From positions 1-27,891 of the forward strand of contig DASRIA010000076.1 of NCBI GenBank assembly GCA_035650255.1: a stretch of 27,891 nucleotides of DNA. The letters run 5' to 3'. The position numbers were made by a program, and so were the translations under genes. Position 1 is the first letter of the stretch. Each line of letters starts with the position of its first letter. This document shows positions 16,009 through 26,253 of this stretch, one piece after another. A model generated the notes under the pieces. It was not told the DNA's origin and searched no databases. It saw only the letters and a list, made by a program, of their open reading frames with translations. The stretch is from DASRIA01 sp035650255 (GTDB taxonomy: Bacteria > Actinomycetota > Thermoleophilia > Solirubrobacterales > JBBDJG01).

Positions 16009-18302
16009 GGTCGGTCATCGTGGCCGGTCACGACGACGTCACCCTCCCGGTCGGTGCGGCGCACCCCGGTTCCGGCGGTCCGCAGGGCGGCGAGCGTCGC
16101 CGGGTGAGGATGCCCGAAGCGGTTGCCGCGCCCCACCTCGATGACGGCGGTCTCGGGCCGCAGGCGGGTCAGCAGCTCCGCCAGCCCCGGATCCTCGCTG
16201 CCGTGGTGGGCGACCTTCATGACGTCGACGTCGGGCAGTGACAGCGCCCCCGTCACCTCGCTTTCCGCGTCCGCCGGGAGGAACACGTCGTAGCGGCCGT
16301 AGGCGGCGGTCATGACGACCGCGCGCAGGTTCGGGTCGGTGTCCGCCGTGGAGTCCGGAGCCGCGGCGGCCAGCACCCGCAGGCGCAGATCCCGCCCGAC
16401 GCGCAGGCGCTGCCCCGCGCGCGCGGCGCGGACTTCGACGCCGCGGCGGCGGGCGAGCGACACGATGTGGCCGTGCTCGCCACCGTCGTCTGGCAGGCCG
16501 CCGTCCAGGAGGAGGCCGACGTCGAACGACGCGAGCACCTCGGCCAGCCCGCCCTCGTGGTCCTCCTGCGCGTGCGTCAGGACGACCAGGTCCAGAGACC
16601 GCACGCCGCGGTCCCGCAGCTTGCCGGGCAGGCCGGTGCCCGGCGGCCCGCCGTCGACTAGCACCGCTTTGCCGTCGGGCGTCTGCAGCAGCGTTGCATC
16701 GCCCTGCCCCACGTCGAGGAACGTGACCGTGAACTGCCGCGGGACTCCCGCGGGGCCCCCGAGCGCCAGCAGCGGGCCGGCCGCGAGCGCCAGCGCCAGG
16801 GAGGCCGCGACCGCGGCGCGGCCGGCGCGCCAACGTGACAGCCGCGCCGCGCCCCACATCGCCGCGGCTCCGGCCGCGTAAGCCAGCGCGAGCACCTGCG
16901 GCGAGCCGATGCGCACGCCGATCGCCGCGCCGGGCAGGTTCGCGCCCCAGCGGGCCACGGCAGCGACGTGAGCCAGGCAGAAGGCATTCACGGCGTTGAG
17001 CAGCTCCGCGGGCGCGAGGGCGACCTGCGCGGCGCCCGCGCTCAGCATGCCGATCCACATCACCGGCGCCACGGCGGGCAGCGCCGCGAGGTTGGCCGGC
17101 AGCGCCGCGAGCGACGCGGCGCCGAAGTGGAACCCCATCAGCGGCGCCGTGGCCAGCGTCGCCGCCACCGTCAAGGCCGCGCCGCTGCGCACCGGCTCCG
17201 GCAGCGGGCCCAGCACCGCCGCCAGCGGCCGCGCGAGCGCGAAGATGCCGGCGACCGCGGCGAAGCTGAGCTGCCAGCCGACGTCCTGCCACGCGCGCGG
17301 ATCGAGCCCCAGCGTGACCGCACTTGCGATCAGCAGCCCGTACCAGCGCGACGCGGGGCGACCTGCCAGCGCCGCGACCGTGCCCGCGATGCCCATCGCC
17401 CCGGCCCGCACGATCGACGGGCCCGCCCCCGTGAGCGGCACGTACAGCGCGATCAGCGCGATCACGAACCAGAGCCGCGGCCGCCGGGAGACGCCGAGCG
17501 CCCCCAGCAGCGGCCACGCCAGCACGGCCAGCAGCGTCACGTTCTGACCCGAGACCGCCAACAGGTGAGCGAGCCCGGAGCGCTTGAAGTCGTCCGCCAT
17601 CCGCTCCGGTATGTCCTCGTCGGCGCCCAGCACCATCCCGCGCGCGAGCGCGGCCTGCGAGTCGCCCAGTCCCGCCCCGGCACCCGCTTCCGCGCGGCGG
17701 CGGACTGCGTCGACGGCACCCGCGATGCCGCCCCGCCGCCGCCCCGTGGACCGCATCCGGTCCGCATGCAGGAGGACCCGCACGCCCGCGCGGCGCAGGT
17801 GGTCGGCATACCCCGACCGCTCCGCCTGGCGGCTGGGCTCGGTCAGCCGGCCGGTCGCCTCGACCTGATCGCCGATCGCCGGCGCGCCACCGCGCAAACG
17901 CCGCCGCACTCGCACCTGCACGAGCCCCGCCGCCACCCGCCACCGTCCCCGCACAAGCACTCGCGTAGCCCGCACCCGCAGACGCGCGGTGCCGAACGAC
18001 GGGCGCTCGCGCTTGACGACGTGGCCGCGCAGCACGACCGACGATCCCGCGTACGCCACCAGGTCCGAGCGCTGGATCGCGGCCAGTCGTGCCGACCCCG
18101 CGATCGCGCCCGCCGCCGGCAGCAGCACAACGGCGACCAGCAACAGGTTGGGCGCCCGCCGGGCCGAGGTGACGAGCGCAACCGCCGCGCACAGGCCCCC
18201 CACGACGGCGACCGATGGATGACCCGCCAATAGCAGGCCCGCGCATAGGGACGCCAGCGCGACGTGGCGCGGATGGCGCAGCAGGATGTCACCGGCGCTC
18301 AC
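16005..18302 (-). CDS. comEC: DNA internalization competence protein ComEC/Rec2
   Basis: ComEC forms the inner-membrane channel for single-stranded DNA during natural transformation. The 765-residue protein has N-terminal membrane helices, an OB-like soluble domain, and the multi-helix competence domain with GLAHLLAVSGQNV as signature. A C-terminal metallo-beta-lactamase domain starts at about 523, with THAQEDH at 576-582 and HHGS at 699-702. The His of the usual HxHxDH middle position is Gln, as in many ComEC proteins. The GTG at 18302 overlaps the comEA stop (GTGA). The frame stays open to 18662 upstream, but that part is a shadow of comEA. Confidence 0.94.
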   Translation of the reverse strand: MSAGDILLRHPRHVALASLCAGLLLAGHPSVAVVGGLCAAVALVTSARRAPNLLLVAVVLLPAAGAIAGSARLAAIQRSDLVAYAGSSVVLRGHVVKRERPSFGTARLRVRATRVLVRGRWRVAAGLVQVRVRRRLRGGAPAIGDQVEATGRLTEPSRQAERSGYADHLRRAGVRVLLHADRMRSTGRRRGGIAGAVDAVRRRAEAGAGAGLGDSQAALARGMVLGADEDIPERMADDFKRSGLAHLLAVSGQNVTLLAVLAWPLLGALGVSRRPRLWFVIALIALYVPLTGAGPSIVRAGAMGIAGTVAALAGRPASRWYGLLIASAVTLGLDPRAWQDVGWQLSFAAVAGIFALARPLAAVLGPLPEPVRSGAALTVAATLATAPLMGFHFGAASLAALPANLAALPAVAPVMWIGMLSAGAAQVALAPAELLNAVNAFCLAHVAAVARWGANLPGAAIGVRIGSPQVLALAYAAGAAAMWGAARLSRWRAGRAAVAASLALALAAGPLLALGGPAGVPRQFTVTFLDVGQGDATLLQTPDGKAVLVDGGPPGTGLPGKLRDRGVRSLDLVVLTHAQEDHEGGLAEVLASFDVGLLLDGGLPDDGGEHGHIVSLARRRGVEVRAARAGQRLRVGRDLRLRVLAAAAPDSTADTDPNLRAVVMTAAYGRYDVFLPADAESEVTGALSLPDVDVMKVAHHGSEDPGLAELLTRLRPETAVIEVGRGNRFGHPHPATLAALRTAGTGVRRTDREGDVVVTGHDDRP

Positions 18303-18874
18303 ATGCGGACCTGCTCCTTCAGCGACTCGTAGCGCTTGGGGCCGATGCCGCTCACCTCCTTCAGATCCTCGACCGAGCTGAATCCACCGTGCTCCTGGCG
18401 GTAGTCGAGGATCTTCTGAGCCGTCGCGGGGCCGATGCCGTCGAGCTCGTCGAGCTGCTCCACCGTGGCGTTGTTCAGGCTGACCGGCTGTCCCGGCGTT
18501 GCCGCCACTGCGGCCCCGGCAGCTCCGGATGCCCCCGCCACGCGCGCGGGCACGATCACCTGCTGGCCGTCCGACACCTTGGCGGCCAGGTTGACGCCCT
18601 GCAGGTCGGCGCGCCCCGTGGCCCCGCCCGCACGGCGCAGCGCCGCCGCCAGCCGCGACCACGCCGGGAGCCGGTAGACCCCCGGCCTGCGCACCGCGCC
18701 GACCACGTGCACGACCGCGGCGGCGCTGCCCTTCGAGCGCGCGACCTTCACGGGCGCAGCGCGTGCCTGCGCCGGGGGGTCACGCTCCGACTTCAGGTAG
18801 CGCGCACCGATCAGCGCAACGGCCAGGAGCGCCGCCGCGTACACCACGAGTTGCTGCCGCGAGATCTCCAACAT
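18299..18874 (-). CDS. comEA: Competence protein ComEA
   Basis: ComEA is the membrane-anchored receptor that binds incoming double-stranded DNA. The 191-residue protein has one N-terminal membrane helix at about 8-25, a linker, an SLBB domain (VVHVVGAVRRPGVYRLP at 54-70) and a C-terminal helix-hairpin-helix pair with DGIGPATAQ near 145-153 and SGIGPKRYE near 175-183. It is followed by comEC with a GTGA overlap. A TACCGT hexamer lies about 10 bases before the ATG with no Shine-Dalgarno sequence. Confidence 0.95.
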   Translation of the reverse strand: MLEISRQQLVVYAAALLAVALIGARYLKSERDPPAQARAAPVKVARSKGSAAAVVHVVGAVRRPGVYRLPAWSRLAAALRRAGGATGRADLQGVNLAAKVSDGQQVIVPARVAGASGAAGAAVAATPGQPVSLNNATVEQLDELDGIGPATAQKILDYRQEHGGFSSVEDLKEVSGIGPKRYESLKEQVRM

Positions 18875-18945
18875 GCCGCGACCGACGGTACGCGTGCAGG
18901 CCGTACCGCTCCAGACGCGGGCGTCAGAAGAGTGTGCCCGGCGCG

Positions 18946-19341
18946 CTACTCGTCTTCGACGTACTGCGGCACATCGGCCGCCAGCTCTTCGCGGTAGAGC
19001 TCTTCCATCGACACCGCGGGCGCCGCGGCGGTGATGTAGACCAGCGGCTCCGAGCCGCGGTTCACGATCCCGTGGTTGGTGGCCGGCGGGATGAACACCA
19101 AGTCGCCCTCGCCGACGTCCTCGACATCACCGGCCACGGACATCCGGCCGCGGCCGCGCACGATCACGTAGACCTGCTCCGAATCGGCGTGCGAATGTGC
19201 GCGCTGCTCGGCGCCGGGCGGGACGTCCACCCAGGTCACGGTCATGTTGCGCGACCCGAGGTCGCCCGCGTCCATCAGGAAGTGTGAGCGCAGCCGGCCG
19301 CGTTCCTGCACGGCCGCTTCTGAAAGGCGCCGGACCCGCAC
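18946..19341 (-). CDS. Cupin domain protein
   Basis: A 131-residue single-domain cupin. Motif 1 has histidines at 49 and 51 (HSHADSEQ) and motif 2 has PPATNH with His90, so a metal site is likely. Such cupins include isomerases and oxygenases as well as binding proteins; the function is open. The GTG start at 19341 is exactly 7 bases after TAGAAT, and the long upstream frame is a shadow of leuS. It stands alone between leuS and comEA. Confidence 0.82.
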   Translation of the reverse strand: MRVRRLSEAAVQERGRLRSHFLMDAGDLGSRNMTVTWVDVPPGAEQRAHSHADSEQVYVIVRGRGRMSVAGDVEDVGEGDLVFIPPATNHGIVNRGSEPLVYITAAAPAVSMEELYREELAADVPQYVEDE

Positions 19342-19348
19342 GGCGCGG

Positions 19349-19354
19349 ATTCTA
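19349..19354 (-). promoter_or_regulatory. Candidate -10 element of the cupin gene (leaderless)
   Basis: TAGAAT on the minus strand, 7 bases before the GTG at 19341, in the 41-base gap after leuS. It decides this start over the longer open frame. Confidence 0.45.
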
Positions 19355-19382
19355 GTGCCCTTCCGGTCCAGCCGATGGTGCG

Positions 19383-21890
19383 CTATCGCACGACGAAGTT
19401 CACCAGCTTGCCCGGCACCACGATCTCGCGCACGACCTCGTGCCCATCGAGGTGCCGCTGCACGTTCGGGCGCCCCCGTGCGGCTTCCTTCAGGTCGGCT
19501 TCGGCCACGTCGGCATCCACCTCGACGCTGTCGCGGACCTTGCCGTTCACCTGTACCACGACCTTCACCGTGTCGCTGGAGAGCAGCGCGGGATCGGCCG
19601 CGGGCCACTCCGCCTCCCACACGCGACCGCCCGTGGCGCGCTCGAACACCTCGGCCGCCAGGTGAGGGGCGAACGGGAACAGCAGCGACGCCACGGTCGT
19701 GACGGCGAACGTCAGCGCGTGCTCGCCGGCGCCGTCGTCGCGCAGCTCGGAGTCGACCCGGTAGATCTCGTTCACCAGCTCCATCAGGGCGGCGATCGCG
19801 GTGTTGAACTGGAACCGCTCGATGTCGCCGGTCACCTTCTGGATCGCCCAGTGCGCCTTGCGCGTCAGCTCGAGCGCCGGGCCGTCGACTGCGCCCGCCT
19901 GCGGCGACACCAGCGGCTCGCCCGCGCCGGGCCGCAGCCGCCACACGCGGCCGAGGAACCTGTGCACGCCGCCCACGCCGTCGTCGGACCAGTCCGCGTC
20001 CTGCTCCGGCGGCCCCAGGAAGAGGATGTAGCAGCGCGCCGTGTCCGCGCCGAAGCGCTCGACGATCGTCGACGGGCTGATGGTGTTGCCCTTCGACTTG
20101 GACATCTTCGCGCCCTTGGAGGTGATCATCCCCTGCGTGAAGAGGTTCGCGAACGGCTCCTCGAAGCCGACCATGTCCATGTCCGCGAGCGCCTTGGTGA
20201 AGAAGCGCGCGTACATCAGGTGCAGGATCGCGTGCTCGACGCCGCCGATGTACTGGTCGACGGGCATCCAGTGGTCCACGATGCGCTGGTCCCACGGCGC
20301 CTCGTCGTTGTCCGGGTCGCAGTAGCGCAGGAAGTACCAGGAGGAATCGACGAACGTGTCCATCGTGTCGGTCTCGCGGCGCGCCGCGCCGCCGCACGAC
20401 GGACACGACGTGTTCACCCAGTCCTCCGCGGCCGCCAGCGGCGACTTGCCGCGCGGCGCGTAGTCCTGCACATCCGGCAGCACCACCGGCAGGTCGGTCT
20501 CCGGCACCGGGACCATGCCGCACTTCTCGCAGTAGACGATCGGGATCGGGGCACCCCAGTAGCGCTGGCGTGACACGAGCCAGTCGCGCAGCCGGTAGCT
20601 GACGGCCGCATGGCCCTTCGCGTGCCCTTCGAGCCAGCGCACGATCCCGTCGGTCGCGTCGGGCACCGTCATGCCGGTGAACTGGCCGGAGTTGACCAGC
20701 CGCTCGTCCTCGGTGTGACCGACGAACGCCTGGTCGACCTCCGCTTCGCCTTCTGCGGGCTCCACGACCGGCCGCACGTTGAGGCCGAACCTGTGCGCGA
20801 ACTCGAAGTCGCGCTCGTCGTGCGCGGGCACGCCCATGATGGCGCCCGTCCCGTAGTCCATCAGCACGTAATCGGAGACGTACACCGGGATGGGCTCGTG
20901 GTTCACCGGGTTGATCACCTCCCTCCCGGTGAAGACGCCCGTCTTCTCGCGCTCCGTGTCGGTGCGGTCCTCGACCGACGACGTCAGCGACCGCTGCACG
21001 TACTCACGCACCCGCTCCTCCATGGGAGTGCCCGCGACCAGCTCCTCGACATCGGGGTGCTCGGGCGCCAGCACGAAGAACGTCGCGCCGAACAGCGTGT
21101 CGGGCCGGGTCGTGAACACCGGGAAGTCGATCGCGGGGTCCGGGGATTGGAACACGACCTCCGCGCCCTCCGAGCGGCCGATCCAGTTGCGCTGCATGGT
21201 GATCACTCGCGAGGGCCACGACTCCAGCGTGTTGACGTCCGCAAGCAGCCGGTCCGCGTACTCGGTGATCTTGAAGAACCACTGCTCCAGCATCTTCACC
21301 ACGACCGGCGTGCCACAGCGCTCGCAGGCGCCGTCGATCACCTGCTCGTTTGCCAGCACGGTCTGGTCCTTGGGGCACCACTTGACCGGCGCCCGCTTCC
21401 GGTACGCCAGCCCGCGTTCGAAGAGCTTCAGGAAGATCCACTGCGTCCAGCGGTAGTAGCGCGGCTCGTGCGTCCCGAACTCACGCCGCCAGTCGATCGA
21501 CACACCCCACGAGCGGAGCTGGCGGCGGAACTCCTCGATCGACCGGTTGGTCGACTCCGCGGGGTGCACGCCGGTGTTGATCGCGTGGTTCTCCGCCGGC
21601 AGGCCGAAGGCGTCGTAGCCCATCGGGTGCAGGACCCGCATTCCGCGGCGCCGCCGGTAGTGCGCCACCGCGTCGCCCATCGAGTAGTTCTTGAGGTGCC
21701 CGATGTGGGGCTCGCCCGAGGGGTAGGGCAGCATCTCCAGGACGTAGCTCTCGGGGATCTCCGGGTCGAAGCCGGGGTCGCCGGGGTTCGGGACCTCCCA
21801 CGTGCCCTCCCGCTCCCACTGCTCCTGCCACCGGCGCTCGATCGCGCGGGCGTCGTAGCGGTCCGTGGCGCTGTCGCGGGGGGCGCTCAT
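19383..21890 (-). CDS. leuS: Leucine--tRNA ligase
   Basis: LeuRS charges tRNA-Leu. The 835-residue protein is full length. It has the class I HIGH motif at 62-65 in PYPSGEPHIGHLKNYSMGD, zinc-ligand-like CERCGTPV, the CP1 editing domain with TTRPDTLFGAT and YGTGAIMGVPAHDERD, and the KMSKS motif in GAKMSKSKGN, then the anticodon-binding and C-terminal domains. The ATG at 21890 is 7 bases after TTTAAT with no Shine-Dalgarno sequence. It is divergent from the DUF1800 operon. Confidence 0.97.
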   Translation of the reverse strand: MSAPRDSATDRYDARAIERRWQEQWEREGTWEVPNPGDPGFDPEIPESYVLEMLPYPSGEPHIGHLKNYSMGDAVAHYRRRRGMRVLHPMGYDAFGLPAENHAINTGVHPAESTNRSIEEFRRQLRSWGVSIDWRREFGTHEPRYYRWTQWIFLKLFERGLAYRKRAPVKWCPKDQTVLANEQVIDGACERCGTPVVVKMLEQWFFKITEYADRLLADVNTLESWPSRVITMQRNWIGRSEGAEVVFQSPDPAIDFPVFTTRPDTLFGATFFVLAPEHPDVEELVAGTPMEERVREYVQRSLTSSVEDRTDTEREKTGVFTGREVINPVNHEPIPVYVSDYVLMDYGTGAIMGVPAHDERDFEFAHRFGLNVRPVVEPAEGEAEVDQAFVGHTEDERLVNSGQFTGMTVPDATDGIVRWLEGHAKGHAAVSYRLRDWLVSRQRYWGAPIPIVYCEKCGMVPVPETDLPVVLPDVQDYAPRGKSPLAAAEDWVNTSCPSCGGAARRETDTMDTFVDSSWYFLRYCDPDNDEAPWDQRIVDHWMPVDQYIGGVEHAILHLMYARFFTKALADMDMVGFEEPFANLFTQGMITSKGAKMSKSKGNTISPSTIVERFGADTARCYILFLGPPEQDADWSDDGVGGVHRFLGRVWRLRPGAGEPLVSPQAGAVDGPALELTRKAHWAIQKVTGDIERFQFNTAIAALMELVNEIYRVDSELRDDGAGEHALTFAVTTVASLLFPFAPHLAAEVFERATGGRVWEAEWPAADPALLSSDTVKVVVQVNGKVRDSVEVDADVAEADLKEAARGRPNVQRHLDGHEVVREIVVPGKLVNFVVR

Positions 21891-21897
21891 CCATGCA

Positions 21898-21903
21898 ATT
21901 AAA
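21898..21903 (-). promoter_or_regulatory. Candidate -10 element of leuS (leaderless)
   Basis: TTTAAT on the minus strand, 7 bases before the leuS ATG. It is the only AT-rich spot in the 129-base divergent gap close to leuS. Confidence 0.42.
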
Positions 21904-22007
21904 ACGACCGCGACGGCGCGGCACTAGAACATTCGTCGAGTGCCCCGGTAAAAGGCCGAAATCCCGATGCCGATAGCTGCGTTCAGAGAGGCAAAGCGCT
22001 ACGGGTC

Positions 22008-22013
22008 AGGAGG
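22008..22013 (+). promoter_or_regulatory. Ribosome binding site of the DUF1800 gene
   Basis: AGGAGG, 6 bases before GTG 22020. It sets this GTG as the start rather than the ATG at 22050. Confidence 0.75.
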
Positions 22014-22019
22014 GCCGCG

Positions 22020-23458
<1,439 letters not shown>

Positions 23459-23459
<1 letters not shown>

Positions 23460-24835
23460 TGTCCCACAACTGCTGCAACGACTTCACTCGCTCACAGGCC
23501 CTGCGCCGCGCTGCCGCGGGCGCGGCGGGCGCCGTCGCGCCGCGCGACCCACGCGCCCCCATGCCCGCGGGCAGGGGGCTCGACCGGCGCCAGTTCCTGC
23601 TGCGCGGCACCGGCGCCGTGCTGTCCCTGTACGGGGCCAGCCGGCTCGACATCGCCGCGCTCGAGGAGGGCATCGCCGCGGCGGCGGCGCCGGCCGACCG
23701 CGTGCTCGTGTCGGTCTTTCTCGCGGGAGGCATCGACTCGCTTTCCGTCCTCGCCCCGGTGGGCGACCCGCACTACCGGCGGCTGCGGCCGAAGCTGGCG
23801 CTGCCCGACTCCGAGGGCACGCCCTTCGCGGAGGACGGGCGCCTGCGCTGGCACTCCGCGGCCGCGGGGTTCGCGCAGCTGCACGCCGAGGGCAAGGCCT
23901 CGGTGATGCCTGCCATCGGCTACGACCACCCGGACATGTCCCACTTCAACTCCCGCCACTTCTACGAGGTGGGAGCGCTCCAGCCGAATCTGAGCACGGG
24001 CTGGCTGGGCCGGTTCCTGGACCGCGTCGGGCGGCCCGACAACCCGTTGCAGGGGCTGGCGCTCAGCAACGACCTCGCGCCGGCGCTCGCGACGGCCAAG
24101 ATGCCGGTCGCGGCGATCAACTCGCCCGGCGACTACGACTTCTGGGCGCCCGGGGTGTGGGGCGAGGTCGAGGACTGGATGATCGAGGCGTTCCAGTCGA
24201 TCGGGAACACGCATGCCGGGAGCCGGGACGTGTCGATGGCGGTGGCCGGCGGTGTCGCCGTCCAGTCCGCCCGCCTGCGACAGCAGCTGCTCCCGTTCGG
24301 CGGCAAGCAGATCCAGAGCCCGGTCGCCTACCCGGCGCAGGACGAGTCGGGCTTCTCCAGGCGGCTGGCCGCGCTGGCGGCGATGCTCGCCGGCGGCCTG
24401 CCGATGAAGTGCGTCGCGCTCAACGCGCCGGGCGACTACGACACTCACGACAGCCAGCCCGCCGACCTCGCGGAGAGCCTCAAGCTGACCGCCGACGGGC
24501 TGCTCGCGTTCCAGCGCGACCTCGAGGCGCGCGGCCTCGCGGACCGCGTGCTGGTCCAGGTGTGGTCGGAGTTCGGCCGCCGTGGCGAGGAGAACGGCTC
24601 CGACGGGACCGACCACGGCGCCGCCGGCCTGGGGATGCTGATCGGCACGCACGCGCGCGGCACGCTGGTCGGCGAGTACCCGGGAATGGCGCAGCTCGAC
24701 GGCGACGGCAACCTGCGGGCGACGTCCGATTACCGCGCCGTGTACTGCGGGCTGCTCGAGCAGTGGTTCGGTCACGACGCGGCGGCCGTGATCCCAGAGG
24801 CCAAGCGATTCGGCCGCCCCGCGCTGGTCAAATGA
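23459..24835 (+). CDS. DUF1501 family protein, likely Tat-exported
   Basis: A 458-residue DUF1501 protein, a sulfatase/alkaline-phosphatase-like fold of unknown activity. The twin-arginine motif DRRQFLL at 42-48 is followed by a hydrophobic stretch, but it is preceded by a 40-residue leader containing CC at 5-6, so the Tat signal is unusually far inside. Family marks are FLAGGIDSLSVLAP, GYDHPDMSHFNSRHFYE and VWSEFGRRGEENGSDGTDHG. ATG 23459 is the start (TGATG with DUF1800). It overlaps the cupredoxin gene by ATGA. Confidence 0.9.
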
Positions 24836-25233
24836 GCCGCCCCGCCGTGCGCGCAATGGGGACGCTGACGGCTTGCGTGGCGGCGCTGGGCGCTGCCGAG
24901 ATCGCCGGCGCGCGCGACGAGCGCCCACCGGCGCGCTTGCTCGTCTCAGCCGACGAGTACAGCCTCCGCCTGTCCCGCCAGACCCTCACCGCGGGCGCCG
25001 CCCTGGTCCAGTTCCACAACCGCGGCGAGGACCCGCACGACCTGCGCATGCGGCGCATCCCCCGCCAGGGAGTCTCGGCGCGCCGCACGTTCTCCGTGCC
25101 GGAGACGCGCTCCGGTGACCTGGACGAGCTCGAGGCGCGCCTTCCCTCGGGCCGCTACCGGCTGTGGTGCTCGCTGCCGGGCCACGAGCAGGCGGGCATG
25201 CTCGCAAAGCTGCGCGTGAAGCGCGCGCGCTAG
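24832..25233 (+). CDS. Secreted cupredoxin (plastocyanin-like) domain protein
   Basis: A 133-residue protein with an N-terminal signal peptide (about 1-27) and one cupredoxin domain. All four type I copper ligands are visible: His69 in DPHDL, Cys113, His118 and Met123 in WCSLPGHEQAGM. It probably carries electrons or copper outside the membrane. The ATG overlaps the DUF1501 stop (ATGA), so the copper protein is made together with the DUF1800/DUF1501 pair, which suggests a redox or copper link for that pair. Confidence 0.87.
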   Translation: MSRPAVRAMGTLTACVAALGAAEIAGARDERPPARLLVSADEYSLRLSRQTLTAGAALVQFHNRGEDPHDLRMRRIPRQGVSARRTFSVPETRSGDLDELEARLPSGRYRLWCSLPGHEQAGMLAKLRVKRAR

Positions 25234-25505
25234 CGCAGTTTCACCCGAACTCCGCCCTGCCCGGCGCCTCGTACGTACGTCCAGAAGCCGCTGGGCCGCG
25301 CAGGTTTCGGGGATGCCCCTCGTTGAATCCAGCAATGGATGCCCCCCGACACGGTCACCACCGCAACCCGATGGCCGCGTCCGTGCCCGCTTCGCGCAGG
25401 AGCTCGGAATCGCCGGGGGTACATCCGACCGAGGAGCACGCCGGCTAAGCCGGCACAAAAAATCACATATCCGCTCGCGCGGACATTCCGCGCTTCCCAT
25501 GGCCC

Positions 25506-25540
25506 AAGGGCCCGCCTTCCCGGCGGGCCCTTCCCTTTGG
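25506..25540 (+). terminator. Terminator-like hairpin before the HD-GYP gene
   Basis: AAGGGCCCGCC and GGCGGGCCCTT pair perfectly (11 bp, 5-base loop) and are followed by CCCTTT. The U-run is short, so it is either a weak intrinsic terminator of the DUF1800 operon or an attenuator ahead of the HD-GYP gene. Confidence 0.5.
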
Positions 25541-25597
25541 GGCGGGCAGGCCCATGCGTCCCGCGCCGGCGCGCAGGATTCGGGCGGAAGCGGTCGT

Positions 25598-25604
25598 AGG
25601 AAGG
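25598..25604 (+). promoter_or_regulatory. Ribosome binding site of the HD-GYP gene
   Basis: AGGAAGG, 6 bases before GTG 25611. The GTG at 25605 would have no spacing, so 25611 is preferred. Confidence 0.65.
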
Positions 25605-25610
25605 GTGATC

Positions 25611-26225
25611 GTGGACGACCTGATTCCACGCCTGGAGGGGCCCCGCCGCATCCTCGCCGACTCGATCGCGCGCGTGATGGACATCGCGCGCCGCATCGAC
25701 GTGCGGGACGGCGGCACCAAGCGCCACTCTGAAGTGGTCGCGCGGTACGCGGAGCTGACGGCGCGCGAGCTCGACCTCCCCGACGACGTCGTGCACGACG
25801 TGCGCCTCGCGGGCCTGCTGCACGACGTGGGCAAGTCCGCAATCCCGGAGCGCATCCTCGCCAAGCCGGGCCCGCTGAGCGACATCGAGTGGCTCGAGAT
25901 GCGCCGCCATCCCTGGATCGCGGTGGAGCTGCTGGAGGACTCGGGCATGGACCAGATCCGCGAGTGGATCTACTGCCACCACGAGCGCCCCGACGGGACC
26001 GGGTACCCGCGCGGGCTGTCCGGCGACGAGATCCCGTTCGAAGCGCGAATCCTGGCGGTCGCCGATGCCTACGAGGCAATGACGAACGACCGCGTGTACC
26101 GCCAGTCGATCGGCAAGTTCCGCGCGTGCGAGGAGCTGCGCGCGTGTGCGGGCGGCCAGTTCGACGAAGTAGTGGTCGAGGCGTTCCTGCGCGTCGTCGA
26201 GCGCGAAGACGCCGGCGAAGCCTGA
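25611..26225 (+). CDS. HD-GYP domain protein (c-di-GMP phosphodiesterase type)
   Basis: A 204-residue protein that is almost only an HD-GYP domain. Metal ligands and signature residues are present: His39, His71-Asp72 (LLHDVGK), His100, His123-His124, the GTGYP motif at 129-133 and Asp152 in VADAYEAMTNDR. HD-GYP enzymes hydrolyse cyclic di-GMP to GMP. There is no receiver or sensor domain, so its input must come from a partner or from expression control. A longer open frame begins at 25554, but the ribosome binding site supports GTG 25611. It follows the structured gap. Confidence 0.88.
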   Translation: MDDLIPRLEGPRRILADSIARVMDIARRIDVRDGGTKRHSEVVARYAELTARELDLPDDVVHDVRLAGLLHDVGKSAIPERILAKPGPLSDIEWLEMRRHPWIAVELLEDSGMDQIREWIYCHHERPDGTGYPRGLSGDEIPFEARILAVADAYEAMTNDRVYRQSIGKFRACEELRACAGGQFDEVVVEAFLRVVEREDAGEA

Positions 26226-26239
26226 TCGCCGGCGTTTCG

Positions 26240-26245
26240 TATCCT
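26240..26245 (+). promoter_or_regulatory. Candidate -10 element of the second cupin gene
   Basis: TATCCT, 8 bases before the ATG at 26254, no Shine-Dalgarno sequence. One base longer than the spacing at the six leaderless genes. Confidence 0.4.
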
Positions 26246-26253
26246 CAGCGGGC

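Larger units (their letters stand above)
25234..25610 (+). other. 377-base gene-free region with several strong hairpins
   Basis: No convincing gene is seen. The plus strand can form a long-range stem GGATG-CCCCC / GGGGG-TA-CATCC (25337-25346 with 25415-25426), with CACGG/CCGTG pairing inside it. It also has the hairpin GCCGGC-TAA-GCCGGC (25440-25454), followed by an A-run, and the hairpin GCGCGG-ACATT-CCGCGC (25477-25493). An 11-bp terminator-like hairpin follows at 25506-25532. This looks like a structured RNA leader or the end of the cupredoxin message followed by the promoter of the HD-GYP gene. No known riboswitch was recognised. Confidence 0.5.

Noticed and set aside
18303..18662. Upstream extension of the comEC frame
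   Set aside because: It lies inside comEA in another frame, and the GTG at 18302 with a GTGA overlap is the natural start.
25313..25732. Short open frames in the gap before the HD-GYP gene
   Set aside because: They lack ribosome binding sites and family motifs and are Arg/Pro/Ala-rich like other shadow frames.
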